Source: Paralithodes platypus
Taxonomy: Eukaryota; Arthropoda; Malacostraca; Decapoda; Lithodidae
Length of the DNA stretch: 64,000 bases
Direction of reading: 5' to 3'
NCBI GenBank assembly: GCA_032716605.1
Contig: CM064580.1
Span: forward strand, 33,864,728-33,928,727
The notes under the pieces were generated by a model that had not been told where the DNA came from, did no database searches, and saw only the letters and a program-made list of their open reading frames with translations. Numbering within the stretch: position 1 is the first letter of the stretch; each line of letters opens with the position of its first letter. The translations under genes and the position numbers were made by a program. Of the stretch, positions 34,490 to 47,000 are shown piece after piece.

Positions 34490-34886
34490 TACCTCAACAC
34501 CTCACCACAGAACCACTATAATTTACATTAGCTACATGCGCTAGCCCCCTGCCACTGGACATAAGCAGAGATTGGATAATCTCAACCAGCTCTTCGGCAT
34601 ACTCAGGGACTATCCACTCCCCAGTTCCCTCACCATCAAGCACAAGCGAAGCACGAAGCCGTGACTTTTTTATGAGCGATGGAAATGTTATGCTGGATTC
34701 TACGACATGAGAGCAACTCGCCTGCAATCAAATCAACACCTCATCACCTAGCCGATCTACAAACTCAAGACTAACCAACATCAAACGGAACCACCCCTAC
34801 TACACAGCTGTGCTCTTCGCACCACAGAGAATGAGGACAACCTCTACATGTGCTACCACCTCCATTACCATTAATTACACCTCTAA

Positions 34887-35800
34887 ATGAGAAATGAGAA
34901 AGCAAACTATTCGATGAATGGCACTCAGCTTAAGAATGTAAACAGAGAAACTGATCTGGGAGTAACAATATCGAGTAACCTAAAACCGAGTCAACAATGT
35001 TCAGAAGTTGTTAAGAAGGCAAACAAAATAATTGGCTTTATAGGCAGGTCATTTGAGCATAAATCCAAAGAAGTTATCCTAACCCTTTACAATTCCTTAG
35101 TCCGCCCTCTTCTGGAATACTGCGTTCAATCCTGGTGCCCTTATTACCAAAAAGATATAAACAAGCTAGAACAAGTTCAACGTAGAGTTACCAAAATGAT
35201 ACCTAGCCTAAAGAACAAACCATACGAAGAGCGTCTTAGAGAATTAAATCTATTTCCTTTAACCCAGCGCAGATTAAGAGGCGACTTAATTCAAGTGTTC
35301 AAAATCATCAAAGGCATCGACAATATGAACTGTAGTAAGTACTTCACTATCGACCAATCTAATTACACGCGGGGAAACGGTTGCAAAATTATTGGTAAAT
35401 CTTTTAACTCGCACGAATCTAAGAATTTCTTCTTCAATCGAGTTGTCAACTTGTGGAATGGGCTTCCCCGAGACGTTATAGACTGCAGCACCGTTGATTC
35501 ATTTAAATTCCGCCTAGACAAATATCTCGCATCAAACCCGCGACTGACTGCGTTTGTAAATGAATAACTTTATCCTCCCCTCAGTTACTAACCCATATGT
35601 CCCCTACTAACTTCCTAGTCCTGCCACGTTAGTGGCAGGGCAGTAGTTCCCTTTCCAATGTTCCCTTACCCACTCTAAACCACTGTTTGGACACTTGATC
35701 CTCAGTGTTTTGGAGGACAAGCAACCTAGAAGGGTCACTAGACCTGTTGTTGCTTGATTTCCTTTGTACTCCTTTGTACTCCTTTGTACTCTACCTGATA
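34887..35800 (+). pseudogene. CR1-like LINE 3' fragment
   Basis: A 226-residue open frame, the C-terminal part of the protein seen antisense at 6244-7423: KANYSMNGTQLKNVNRETDL, VRPLLEYCVQSWCPYYQKDI, RRVTKMIPSLKNKPYEERL, NYTRGNGCKIIGKSF, LWNGLPRDVIDCSTVDSFKF. The frame is intact here, with Leu where the other copy has a stop. The 3' UTR ends at about 35760-35790 in three copies of TTTGTACTCC. 5'-truncated before the RT core, so it encodes no catalytic motif. Confidence 0.85.
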
Positions 35801-35824
35801 CCCAGGAGAAGAAAGGACATAAGT

Positions 35825-35940
35825 ACAGCAACATCAATACGATCACCCCTCCAACCCAGCCATGCTCTTCACACCACAAAAATGGAGGACCACCAGTATT
35901 TGTATTGGTAGCCCAGTTGCCATTAATTACCCAGAGCTTA
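35825..35940 (+). repeat. Single unit of the ~117-bp repeat
   Basis: Contains ccctccaacccagcc and atgctcttcacaccac, as in the units at 29560-29790. The downstream 35950-36380 includes proline-rich false ORFs and nothing recognised. Confidence 0.4.
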
Positions 35941-36384
35941 CCCGCTCCTTTAATAAGTTCTACTTCCAAAGGACACTTGTTGCATTCACTGAGCAAGGTA
36001 TTAGTGTGTCTGCTGAATTCTCACCCGGTGTTGTGTTCTCCGAGCACCCCACCAGCATACTCGCTTAGCGGGGAACCAAAGCATATCCTTGCGCCTGATA
36101 AAGAACTGTCTTCAACGAGTGTACCAAAACCCAACAGATTATGTCCGCGACCCCAGAGAAGGCACCCCAACAAGACTACAGCCGAACCCCAGACAAACAG
36201 TAGAGGAAGAATAGAACGTGAAGCCCTGGTTCACCGTTGCCCGAGGCCCCTGGGAAACCTATACTTTCCAAGTTAGGAGCAAAGGTGCAATTCTAGCTAT
36301 TGCTATTTTCTGTGTATGAGATCCCTTGCCATATTTAAATTCACATAATACACACTTTATCCCTTTAACATATTAACCAAGGAA

Positions 36385-36387
<3 letters not shown>

Positions 36388-36465
<78 letters not shown>
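36388..36465. repeat. (TA)n microsatellite
   Basis: About 78 bp of TA repeats to the left of the large hairpin. Further TA and GATA runs lie at 36716-36793 and 36910-37005. All give meaningless IYIYIY reading frames. Confidence 0.95.
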
Positions 36466-36468
<3 letters not shown>

Positions 36469-36510
36469 TGAGAACCTCAGCAGGTGATCTTGGACACCGC
36501 AACTTCCAAA

Positions 36511-36712
36511 TTAGTAGGGCAATGAGAAGAAATACGTTGTGGAACATCATGATTTATTCCAATTTTCGGCGACGTCACGCAGCCATACTCAGGAAAGGGT
36601 TACCAAATTTTTAGGATCTGTTGGTAACCCTTTCCTGAGGATGGCTGCGTGACGTCGCCGAAAATTGGAATAAATCATGATGTTCCACAACGTATTTCTT
36701 CTCATTGCCCTA

Positions 36713-36716
<4 letters not shown>
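36511..36716. repeat. 206-bp near-perfect hairpin
   Basis: Arms 36511-36606 and 36621-36716 are complementary over 96 bp (TTAGTAGGGCAATGAG... at the base, ...GGGTTACCAA at the tip) with a 14-bp loop. Only one or two mismatches were seen. TA microsatellites lie on both sides. It includes GACGTCACGCAGCC in the stem. Confidence 0.9.
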
Positions 36717-36764
<48 letters not shown>

Positions 36765-36908
36765 TAGGTAGATAGATAGATAGATAGATAGATATACAGT
36801 GTATATATATATATACAGTGTATATTCTCTGTCTGTCCCCTGAAGATGTAATACACAAAAGCGCTTGGGACTCTGTTTATTTTCCTTCCTTCCCTGTGGA
36901 CATTTAGC

Positions 36909-36957
<49 letters not shown>

Positions 36958-37289
36958 CATATATATGTATACATATATATATATATACTGTATATATATC
37001 TATATATGCTTACCTTAGACCTAATAGTAATATTGTTCCTATGTGTTTAACTTTTAACTTATACCCAGGTTTGCTATTAGTTGTAGATTATATATAAAAA
37101 CTTGTATACTGTGAGTGTGTATACTCTGTTCTAGCTTTAGTCTCCCAGATAATATAAGATACATAGCACACATAAAAGGTTATTCTACGTACCATAAATA
37201 TGTGGCTTTTTACTAATACCATTACAATCTTGGTTTATGCATTATTACATATATATAAATAATAATATATCTGGTTCTATCGTTGGCAG

Positions 37290-37361
37290 GGTGCAGAGTC
37301 TCCAATGGTGCTACCAACGTTGTTGGGAGCTATGACCTCCCTAGACTCACCAGACATTAAG
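37290..37361 (+). CDS. Dynein-like gene, exon 5 (residues 143-166)
   Basis: The acceptor is cgttggcag and the donor is ATTAAG|gtatgt; 24 codons, phase 0. The product begins GAESPMVLPTLLGAMTSL, where dyneins have 'NCHLAxSWMPxLExIxE'. NCHL is replaced by GAES, while the hydrophobic spacing of the SWMPxL helix is retained (MVLPTLL). The exon is short and isolated, but it links the motifs before and after it without a frame change. Confidence 0.75.
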
Positions 37362-38061
37362 GTATGTAATAACAGACAAAGGGACATATACTTAAGTTAT
37401 AACCCCTTCAATATAAAGTTACCCCATTTTGTGTTTAATTTTACTATTACCACTCTTATTAGGCCTATTTAGTTTAGAAATTGTTTGTATGAGTTAGCAG
37501 GTTAATTGAAATATGTATTACTCATGTGATTCCTAGAAATCCTTCCAAAGTCACATAAAATCGTCAAATGGTAGGCAGGGCAATGCAAAAAATGGCATCA
37601 TCGTTTATTGAAAGCCAATTGATTGATTATATCGTACTCTTTCCATATTAATTAAACAACAATTTGCTTTATGGCGTCCCCAGGTCACCTGGTATAACCA
37701 TCCACAGAAACGATGTCCAAGAAAGGTTCATCCTCAAATGTGCTCCTGTCACTTTTATTGAACAAATGTTGCATATATTATATCGATAGTTCATATAATC
37801 TATACATTCCTGTGTTTGACATATATATATTGATTGTCTAGTAATAGTATGTTATGCATACTATATGTACATTTGTTTAATATATGTATCAACATTCTAG
37901 TGAAAACGTGATTATACTGTATACTGTACATATTTTCCCATGCATAGGCTATACAAAGTAGAACATAAACTAGAAATTACTCCATATTACGAACTGAAAT
38001 ATACAGGAGTACCAAGCGCTACAAATGATACAATAACAACCTCTGAACTCAACTTCAATAG

Positions 38062-38227
38062 GTTCACGACGACTTCCGGCTGGTGGTAACGGTGGGTGTG
38101 GGGAGAGCTGCCCCCTCTGACCTGACCCTACTGGCCCGTCCACTGACAACACCCTCAAGCCCCACCCTGGCTGCCACCCTCGCCGCAGCCGCAGCTACCA
38201 TGGATCACCACTACTACCGACACCACT
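38062..38227 (+). CDS. Dynein-like gene, exon 6 (residues 167-222)
   Basis: The acceptor is cttcaatag and the donor is CACT|gtacgc; 166 nt, phase 0 in and 1 out. It opens VHDDFRLVVTVGVGRAAPSD, the clearest dynein match in the gene (canonical 'HPDFRLWLTSxPxxxFP'). The downstream TTPSSPTLAATLAAAAATM occupies the place of 'KMTNEPPxGLRANL', with the NEPPxG loop reduced to SSPT and an alanine-rich helix after it. The donor was chosen because its phase joins exon 7. Confidence 0.8.
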
Positions 38228-38871
38228 GTACGCTCACTAGGCCACATGTGTTGCACTTAACATGTATTTAACTCCTGCAATGAAATGAAATAGATGTATG
38301 AATATTGTAATTAACTTTGATATATTTGTATTGAGTTTATGAATTACCTCTAGGAACCTACTGGGTTAAATTTAGCATATTGTATACTGCATCCCTCTGA
38401 TTCCCATAAGTTTTATATAAGTGCATATAGTGGTAAATACAAAACGAAGAATGGTTATCGTGCTGATGGGATTCAGGGTAACCTTTATAAAAATAACATC
38501 GACTTTAGACACCTTGAGATATTTAGGTTTGGGTTCTTCTCTCGTTCAGATTTACCTTCACCAAACCTAACCAGACTACCCTTCATCCAAAGCTAAGGCG
38601 ACAGAAACTGGCCTAACCAACTGGACTATCAGATTCCTTAACTGTATGCAACAGTCAGATGAACATAGCTTATCCTTGGATTGAGTGATGATGTTGTTTT
38701 TATTTAGAGGGGAAGGGGGACATACAGGGAATGTAATCATCAAATTATTCAAGGTTATTGTATAGCCTATTACTCTTATGCAATGCATCAGACATTACCT
38801 TCATATTGTAAGCCTTCCACTGAATATTTAGTTATTTATTATCGTTTCCCAACTAATCAATTTGTTCCTAG

Positions 38872-39447
38872 ATCTGGGTGCTGGGTGGCGACGAGCAGTG
38901 TGGCAGGTGGCAGCAGTCCACGCTATTACCATAGTGACCCGCCACTGGCACAGCTGCCGCCCTCCACCCGAACCACTCTGTCGCCGCACACCCACCACGC
39001 CCACATCACACCTTGCCATACACGGAGGACGGGCAACACCGGGGTCAGAGGCCAGGGAAAGCCCTGTTGAAGAAAATAAAATTGACAATGCACAGTACAA
39101 TGCAGAAAATGATGATGAATCTGTAAAGGTGAACGTTGGGCATTTAGAAGAAGACCAAGGCCCCAATAGTGAAAAAGAATCTGTAAATGAACTTGAATCA
39201 TTAAAAGAAGGTATGGGGAAAGATGATGAATCACAATATGAGAAAGAATTAGAAAAAGAGGACGATTCAGAACCTGTGGAGGAAGCAGTGGGCAAGACCA
39301 CGACGACGTTGATGCCAGGTTTAACAAGTGTTTCTAATAGCATGGAGGGACACACAAGTCTGGAGCAGTTGGGTGTCATCTATAGCTGCCTGGCCAAGCT
39401 GTCATTGGACCGACCCCTGGACGACGACACCATCATCACCTTCCTTG
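38872..39447 (+). CDS. Dynein-like gene, exon 7 with acidic insertion (residues 222-414)
   Basis: The acceptor is tgttcctag and the donor is CTTG|gtgaga; 576 nt. It starts GAGWRRAVWQVAAVHAITIV, the AAA6 lid helix that reads 'WRKLLFGLCFFHAVIQER' in dyneins, so the assignment continues. After TRHW the canonical FGPLGWNIPYEFN block is absent. A proline- and histidine-rich stretch follows, then about 75 residues rich in Glu, Asp, Ser and Lys (around residues 275-350, for example EKELEKEDDSEPVEEAV), probably disordered. A hydrophobic tail (LGVIYSCLAKLSLDRPLDDD) follows. I see no dynein C-terminal domain. The base composition and open frame support a real exon. Confidence 0.75.
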
Positions 39448-39912
39448 GTGAGAAAGCATGTTCATTTGTTTAATTACTTGTATCACTATTTCTTACTATC
39501 CTTGACAATGATATGCCTTTCCTGAGTTGAATAAAATGGCTTAATGTGTTGCACAATAAATGAAACTAATATTATTGTGTCAGGAGCTATATGATATCAT
39601 GTGAATTCAACCCCTTGATATTAAGGTGTCTATCATTAACTGAATGAATACTCTACTGTTAGCGAAAATATATAAGCAGTGTCATAGTATTGAAGGGTTG
39701 CGTTATTGGTTACCCTACACTACGGTATTGTCTAGTACCTATAGAATTACATATAGAAATACAATTTTGAAAAATACACCGTCTTGCTTTATGTATTCGA
39801 GTAAAGTACTTGCTGAATGCCATTATCTGATCGAATTTCACTATATGTAACATCATATAATTGGGCAACCGTAAATCTGCCTTCAAGAGTTCTAGGGTAC
39901 TATGATTATTAA

Positions 39913-40525
39913 CTCTTAAACTGATAAGCTATGGTAGTTCAAACTCTCTCGCCAAGCGAAGGTATTTGGTTCTATTCTGACGAAAATCGTCATAGTACCA
40001 TTATATAATTATTACTTATCCATATTCACCTATTTTGCTTTTATTATGAACATTTAAGAGTAATAAAAGAAGTGGGAATAGCATTTGGGGGGTGAAAAAG
40101 ACGTATTATTGCCGCAAGGTCGTATCATGAGGTGAAAGCTGGAGCGGCGTATATGCTCCCTCTCTGAGCTCTCAAGCGACACGGATGGCTCTGAGTAGAA
40201 GTATCTGTGTTGCAAGGATCTCTAGCTGCCTCGCCCGTGTTAAAGAGACCGAGTGAGGGAAATTCGCGCCAAAAATTACCCAATAATAGGGAGAATAAGA
40301 GGAATAATAACTGATATAATTGTGGAGGGGGGGAAGGGGTTGGGACACATATTATGTAGGAGTGGTAGCAAGTAATGGAGAGGAATTATCTCACCTAATC
40401 ACAAATTGCGTTGTTTTGAGTGACCCTGGGGTGTTTTCTAAGATTTTTTCTTATGCTCTGGATCTATTGAAGACGGTCGCAGTGCACCAGAAAAACCTCT
40501 ATTGAGGACGGTCGCGGTTTATGGG
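39913..40525. mobile_element. 613-bp TTAA MITE, opposite orientation
   Basis: TTAA at 39909-39912; the other end reads TTTA at 40526-40529, a mutated site. It is the reverse complement of the family member at 53193-53814 over its whole length, with shared blocks such as GCCAAGCGAAGGTATTTGGT and ATCTATTGAAGACGGTCGCA. Confidence 0.8.
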
Positions 40526-40709
40526 TTTATACATTCCATCAGTTAAAAAAGATTATTTGATTGGCACATACACACAGTTAAATCCACATCAGCTAATGTT
40601 TTAGTCCAAAAATGTATCGTTGCTGGAGAGTGTATCGGGTCAATTGACCGGTTAAATTTCCCCCAGCACTATATCAAGGTGGATTACATACAGCCCTGGG
40701 CACTCGTAC

Positions 40710-41070
40710 GGCTATACGACCCTGTAAAAAGGAACAGGCTTTTACTTCCAACACCTCTACATGGATCCTAAAGGTGTCAAAATGGTGCTGGGGTAAGGTA
40801 CTCCCGCATGGATGCAGTGTTGTAATGGTCGACTCTACACAGACGGATCTAGTGTTCAAATTGTTTGATAAATGGCTTAAAATGTGGCACAGGTTTCTGT
40901 TGACCTCATTCAAAAGTGTGAGGCAAGCTCAGCAGAAGGCTCATCAGAACCCATCGACACCCTCGACGCCCCCAGCAGTATCACTTACCGATGCCCCTCA
41001 AGTCAGGAACATGGCCCACCTCCCACCAGATTCGCAGTTGTACCAGGCAATTGCTAAGTACATGAATTAG
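40710..41070 (+). other. Unidentified open stretch
   Basis: About 115 codons without a stop, ending TAG at 41068-41070. Text includes LVFKLFDKWLKMWHRFLLTS and a proline/serine stretch (NPSTPSTPPAVS). It has no motif I recognise and no matching phase with the dynein-like gene. It may be the remnant of a transposon protein. The region to 41990 contains a C run (41339-41352) and further unidentified, probably repeat-derived, DNA. Confidence 0.25.
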
Positions 41071-41994
41071 GTCGACCCAATGACGGCCACCTCTAGCCTC
41101 ATGTTGTTGCGGCTGGATCTACCTTACCTCCCCAGCTCTCCCCAGTTTCCTGCCAACCATACACAGGCCAATCAGTGACCTCACCACCAAGCAGGAGTGA
41201 GAGAGGGAAAGAGATAATTGGTTGGCTCCCTCACCCCCTGTCCTCGGCCAAAACCACTCCCATCATTCACTCCCATGCCGTATCATAGGAAAACGCTACC
41301 AAGTTATTTCAGTTAGTGATTGGTCCAGTCAAAAGGCCCCCCCCCCCCCCCTGCCCTGCACCTTCAGCAGCAACCCACCTCATCTGCACAAGAGAAAGAC
41401 ATTAAGTTCCTAAGGAATCTTCTAAGAAAAAAAAGACACACCACTTAGGCCTGACAAACCTCAAAACAAAAGAGAGATCATACAATTAGTCCGCTGCCCA
41501 ACTCTGGATGGCAGGAGAAAGACCTGGACTGTGAAGAATTACAGGAGGTGAAAGACTTATTGAACCCTCACAACGAGACTACTTTGACAAATTGAGCAGG
41601 GAGTAGCAGGAAGAATTTCCCAGGATACTTTGTGAGATTCCCCGATGACATAACCAGGCCCTGCAGGAGAGTGATGCCCTACGACCAAGACCTAATGGAG
41701 AGGATGACCTGTATTTCACCCATGGCAGCTACACCAACAAGAAGTTCAGAGAGAGAGAGAGACACCAGAATTAGCTCTTGTATCTGCCTCCCCTTTGCTA
41801 CAACCATTTCTTTAGTATCTGGATTGGATGCCGCCACGGAGTGCCTGATCATCGCACTGCCCTCCTATTTTTGTTTTTCCTATGCCTGTCTCAACCTCGG
41901 GACTGTAGGCTGTTCAGTAACCTATAACTCTTGTGAGGCCCCGAGATTATCGATTGAAGCTTAGAGATTTTGGATGCTTCGTATGTCATTCTAG

Positions 41995-42345
41995 ATGGTC
42001 ACAGTGGAGCTTCAAGGTGTTGGTTGCATCCTTTCTGCCACACTAGATGACGACTCCATATTTATACACGTCACTTGATAGGAGGGAGCAGCTATACAGT
42101 CGTTCACAGCATCATCGAATTTGGTCGGGCATCTTCTATTCTATGCTATGAATTGGTGACGATATAGGGGGTATTTTATTGAAGTGTCGGTGTAGCCAAG
42201 ATAATTGTAGAACACAGGAACAATCAAATCACCTCAGTAAAACCTCTGACATTTGACGTGGACTCGATCTGAGGTTCATTAGGTTTGCAGCCCACCACGC
42301 TATACACTGTGCTATCGCCGGCTACCCTAGTAGCCAGATTGTACG
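41995..42345 (-). mobile_element. tRNA-derived SINE, antisense
   Basis: On the minus strand the head reads GATAGCACAGTGTATAGCGT (box A-like) and AGATCGAGTCCACG (box B-like) near 42320-42260. A body follows that shares blocks with 52060-52340 (GTTCTACAAT, TAAATATGG, CATCTAG). The shared body with a tRNA-like head marks a SINE family. Confidence 0.55.
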
Positions 42346-42400
42346 CCACCACAGTGTATCTGCTCATCCCACTACCCTCCCATTCAATCCCCCATTAATA

Positions 42401-42905
42401 GTTGTTGTTGTTGTTGTTCCCCAAGCTGCCTGGCCGAACAGCCCCAAGGCCCCGAGCAAGGCCAAGGCCATAACCGAGTGTCCCCACAGAACCCTCCCTG
42501 CCGACCACAATAAAGCCTGGGTGACCGAAGCCACTCCATGGCGGGGAGCTGAGGAGAGTGCAGAAACGCCCGGGAAACCAAAGCCCCACCCAGGGCCCTG
42601 TGCCCCTCAGCAATTATGAAGAGAAAGTTGAGGGGCAAAGGAAAAATGTGACGCTTTGGCTTCCAATCTTGGTAGATTGGGAGGTCAATCCACGGAAGAG
42701 ACACCGTCACTTGAGATCTAGAAAATATATAAGTAAAAGGAACAGTCAGAGTAAGCTATGGGTATGGCAGAGATCACTCAGCTCTCGCTCTGATAGACCA
42801 GCCCATCACCTCATGACTAGAACCCAATCCTCTCAGCATCAGCTAGGAAAGGCCCTAGAAAGCCGCCTTTGGCGGGGGGGATAGCTCCCCTATTTGGGCA
42901 CCCGC
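42401..42905 (-). mobile_element. SINE-like element with (CAA)n tail, second copy
   Basis: Very similar to 4070-4611 from ccccaagctgcctggccgaa to the cacccgcc end, with an 18-bp gap near the right end. It begins with (TTG)n. No target duplication was made out. Confidence 0.75.
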
Positions 42906-44009
42906 CCAAACACCATCAAGGTTCTAGCCCTACTTCATCCTCTTTTCCCAAATAGTGGACTCGCCCACTTCACGTAGTACTGTTGCTATGAGCAGCCTGC
43001 CAGGGAAGATACCCCGAGGCAGCTCAGCACACCTGTACACACCCCTAGACCCTTGTAGCGGCCACGGTGGGTGTTTGTGTGTAGGGATGGTTTCATACAC
43101 TATTTTATGAAGGTAAATGTTACATATAATATCACAATAATTTGTATTAGCAAAAACAAAACAAAAAACATATAAAAGCTTGTAGTAAAATGTAAATAAA
43201 TTCGGGTTTAATGCAAGGTGGCTTTAACCCTTCCGGCCCGGGCTACCTTTCTAAAGGATGGAGCTCCTATCCGGGTGATCTGGCTAAAAAATGACTCATG
43301 TAAACAAAGGCCTATCTCCCTTAATATAAGACCTACAATTATCAAAGATATGTCAAAATGTGCGCCTTACCTTGTGTAGAATGGCGTTGAGTAGAGCTCT
43401 CTAGCTTAACTGGTTCCGGGGTTATGGAGATGTTAGTGGCGGTAACTTTTGCCGTGTCTTTACCTTAGTGCGTCCGAACACTCAACCGCGGCCCCGGCTA
43501 CAACGCACTGTTGCACTCGTCGCCCCACCCGCAATTATGCCGGGAAGCGATTTGAGAGATTTTATTGTTTATTATGCCATTTATTATAGTTATTATGTTA
43601 TTTTCACTCAATAAAGTAATTTTTATGGAGTTATTTGTGTCTCTGTCACTTATACTTAGTTTTATTGTTATTATTATAGTAGTTATTATTATATTATACT
43701 GGACTATGGTAATTGATAGTGTCATTTTCACTTTTATGTATTGTTAGGTAAGCTAATAATATATATATATAGTGTCACTTTCACTTGTTCATATTGTTAT
43801 GAAGGCACTTATTATTACTTATGTGTGTCTCTTTCACTTATACTTAGTTTTATTATTATTATAGTGTCACTTTCACTGGAATAGGATAAATTTATAGTGT
43901 TATTTTCACTTATTTATTGTTAGAGGTAAGCTATAATATATTTTAGTATCACTTACACTTGTTCATATTATTATGAAGGCACTTATTTTTAGTTATTTGT
44001 GTCTCTTTA

Positions 44010-47000
44010 ATAATAATAATAATAATATTTATTCAGTCAGCAATTTACAGAGTTGGTACTACATAGTTTGTTACAAATATGACATGTACCAGCCTTGCAT
44101 AATTCCAACTAAGGATAGCCCAATAAGGCCGTTAGGCGTATTTCCATTGGGGTCCTTGTGGGATTAGGTTAGCTGGGGAAAAGGGGAGGATAAAGAAATA
44201 GATACTTTAGAAAAAGTATTTCTAGGGGGTTATTTTAAGATACCTTACATCCTATAGTAAATATCAGTAATCCGTAATCAGTAATCATTTCAGTTTGGTT
44301 TGTCTATCTCTTATGTCGTATTTAGTAATAGACATAAGCTTGGTGCTCCCTTCTCGCAGCTGTCCGGTTCAGGTGTTCCTTCAGGCTACGTCTGAAGGAA
44401 TACAGTGTTCTCTTTTCACGGACTGACTGGGGTAGGTCGTTCCAGTCTTTGATGGCAGTGAAGAAGAATGTTTGCTTACCCTGTCCTTGGATTCTCGGGA
44501 CCTTAAAATTAAACATCATGTTTCTTGTATTATGTCCACTCCTCTCACTTGCTTTAACAAAATCATTCTTTAGATACTCTGGAGCTCTGTCATAGAAAAT
44601 TTTGAAGGCATTAGTTATCCTGATTTGTTTGGCCCTGTCAGAAACATTGAGCATACCTAGTGACTGAAGTTGTTCCTGGCCAACATGTGATCTGGGTCCT
44701 AGGTTCAGCATGAACCTAACCATTTTATTTTGAGTGACCTAAAGTTTGTGCTGTGCTGATTTAGATGATGCAGAGTACCAGGATGACACAGAATAGTCAA
44801 AATGACATTGAACAAGCGCTTGGCAGAGGGTCTTTTTGGTCGCCGCGGGCAAGCATCCCACCTGTCTATACAGGTATTTTATACGTGCTCTACACTTACT
44901 CAGGATACATTCCAAAAATGTTTCACCTGACAAACTCGCGTCCAGTTTCAGTCCGAGATATTTAACTTGTGACACTGTTGTTATAGGAATATCATTACAG
45001 TTGACCGAGAAGCCCACAATGTCTTTCAGTTTGCGTTTTGTTCCACATAAGATGGCTTCCGTCTTGCCCAGGTGAAGAGATAGTCTATTGTCCACTAGCC
45101 ATTCACTACATGATGCTAGTTCTTTGGAAAGTGAAGCGGCAATACTTATTGCGTCTTTTCCTGAAACCAGAAGCACGCTGTCGTCTGCATACAGTAATAA
45201 TTTACATGAGACGCTCAGTTCCATGTCGTTCACATAACAGAGAAAGAGTAAGGGACCAAGGATGCTTCCCTGCGGGACCCCACAGTTAATTGGCATAGGA
45301 TCAGATATATTATCATCAATTTTGACTCTTTGGGTTCTACCACTAAGATAAGATTTAAACCAGTTCACAGACCCTATGCCCATAGCTTGTAGTTTATTAC
45401 ATAGGATATCATGGTCTACTGTGTCAAACGCTTTTTGTAGATCAAGAAGAACCATACCGGTGTAGTTACCTTTAGACATTTCTTTACGAATGTGATCCGT
45501 TAAGTGGATGAGACAGGAGTCTGTCGAGTACATGCATCTGAAACCTGATTGAAACTTATAGAATAGATCATTTTGTTTGAGGTAGTGTTCAATTTGGGTT
45601 TATACCGCTCTTTCAAGGATTTTATATACAATACATAATATGCTAACTGGTCTGTAGTTGCCAACTTCTAGTTTATTTCCTTTCTTGAATAGAGGGGTTA
45701 CAATAGCTTCCTTCAGTTCAGCAGGTACTGTGTTGGTGTTAATTGACAAGTTGATGATGTGGGTTAGGGGGCCTGCTATACCAATGGCTCCATCTCGTAG
45801 AAATTTGGCAGGAATTTTGTCTGGTCCTGTGCTCTTATGTACATTTAGGTTAGACAGCTCGTCAAAAGTGTATTTTGGTGTAACATTTTGCAATCTAAAT
45901 GTGTTCGGGTGTATGTCTTTATCTCTGTAGAAATTACGAAAGGTGGCCGTTGTTGTCGTGTATTTATTGAGAGGTTGAGGTAGCTTCTGTGCAAGTGTGT
46001 TTGCTATGGAAGTGAAGAAGGAGTTGAAGTAGGTTGAAATTTGTTGTTTATCGTGGCAAACCTGATCATTAATGGTGAGAGCAATATTAGTGTTAGACGA
46101 ATCCCTTGTCTTGTTGCTGTAGCCTGTTGTTTTTAGGTGCCTCCATAGTTTCTTTGGGTTATTCTGATATTCCTCTGCCTTATTGTGAAAATAATTATTT
46201 TTCGCTGATTTCATTTTACTACTTAGTTTATTCCTGGCCCTGTTGAACTCATGTTTCAGACCTTGATCCTGTCTATGTTTCGCTAGCCTTTTTAACAGAT
46301 TGTCTCTGTGTTCCAGATGGTGTAGTATGTCATTGTTGATCCATGGGTCTGACCTTGCTTTAATTCGCATGTCTTTCAGAGGAGCTATTTCGTCTAGGAT
46401 GTTTGTGATGATGGTTCTGAAGCCAACCCATGCGTCATTAACGTTTGTACTTCCAAACACTGGAGACCAGTCTGTATTCCATAAAATGTCCAGAAATGTT
46501 TCCTTATTGTAGTTTCTGAGTGACCTTGTTTTGATAATCTTGTGATTCTCTAGGGTAATTTTTGTGGTTTTCCGTGTGCAATATGTGACGAATTGATCAC
46601 TTATCCCAGTCTGTATAACCCCTGATTGGGATATTTTGTCCTCTCTGTTACAGTTTATGTGGTCTAATATTGTGGCAGTGTTCTCAGAGATACGTGTGGG
46701 GGTTGTGATGAGTTGTTTGTGATTGTGCATTGTCAGTATATGCCTATATTCTCGTACAAGCCTATCATTTCGTTGTTTGTAACACAGGTTAAAATCCCCT
46801 AGTATGATGGATTCATTCCGAGGGTCTAGCGATGACAAAGTTCGTTCAAATTTGGTCAAGAATTGTGTGTCGGCTGGTGGCCTATAGCATACCCCAATTG
46901 TGATGGGTCTTGTCCTCGGCAGGTGTAGGTCGATCCACAGAGCTTCGTGATTTTCTACATAGAGGTCGGTCCTAGTTGTGTGTGTGAGGTTGTTTTTTAC

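Noticed and set aside
34494..34727. 77-residue minus ORF next to the Foldback element
   Set aside because: Short, without motif, and outside the inverted ends; no support as a gene.
36830..36870. cctgaagatgtaatacacaaa, like the tail of Penelope-type elements, with a possible hammerhead
   Set aside because: The hammerhead core CTGATGA is not present and no Penelope RT or GIY-YIG text is nearby.
36589..36974. Minus-strand ORFs of Ile-Tyr repeats
   Set aside because: Translated (TA)n microsatellites.
38828..39379. 183-residue minus-strand ORF, Ser/Phe-rich
   Set aside because: Antisense of exon 7; the serine/phenylalanine pattern is the complement of the Glu/Asp/Lys codons of the acidic region.
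40710..41070. Possible extra exon of the dynein-like gene
   Set aside because: Its phase is unneeded, exon 7 joins exon 8 perfectly without it, and its text matches nothing in dyneins.
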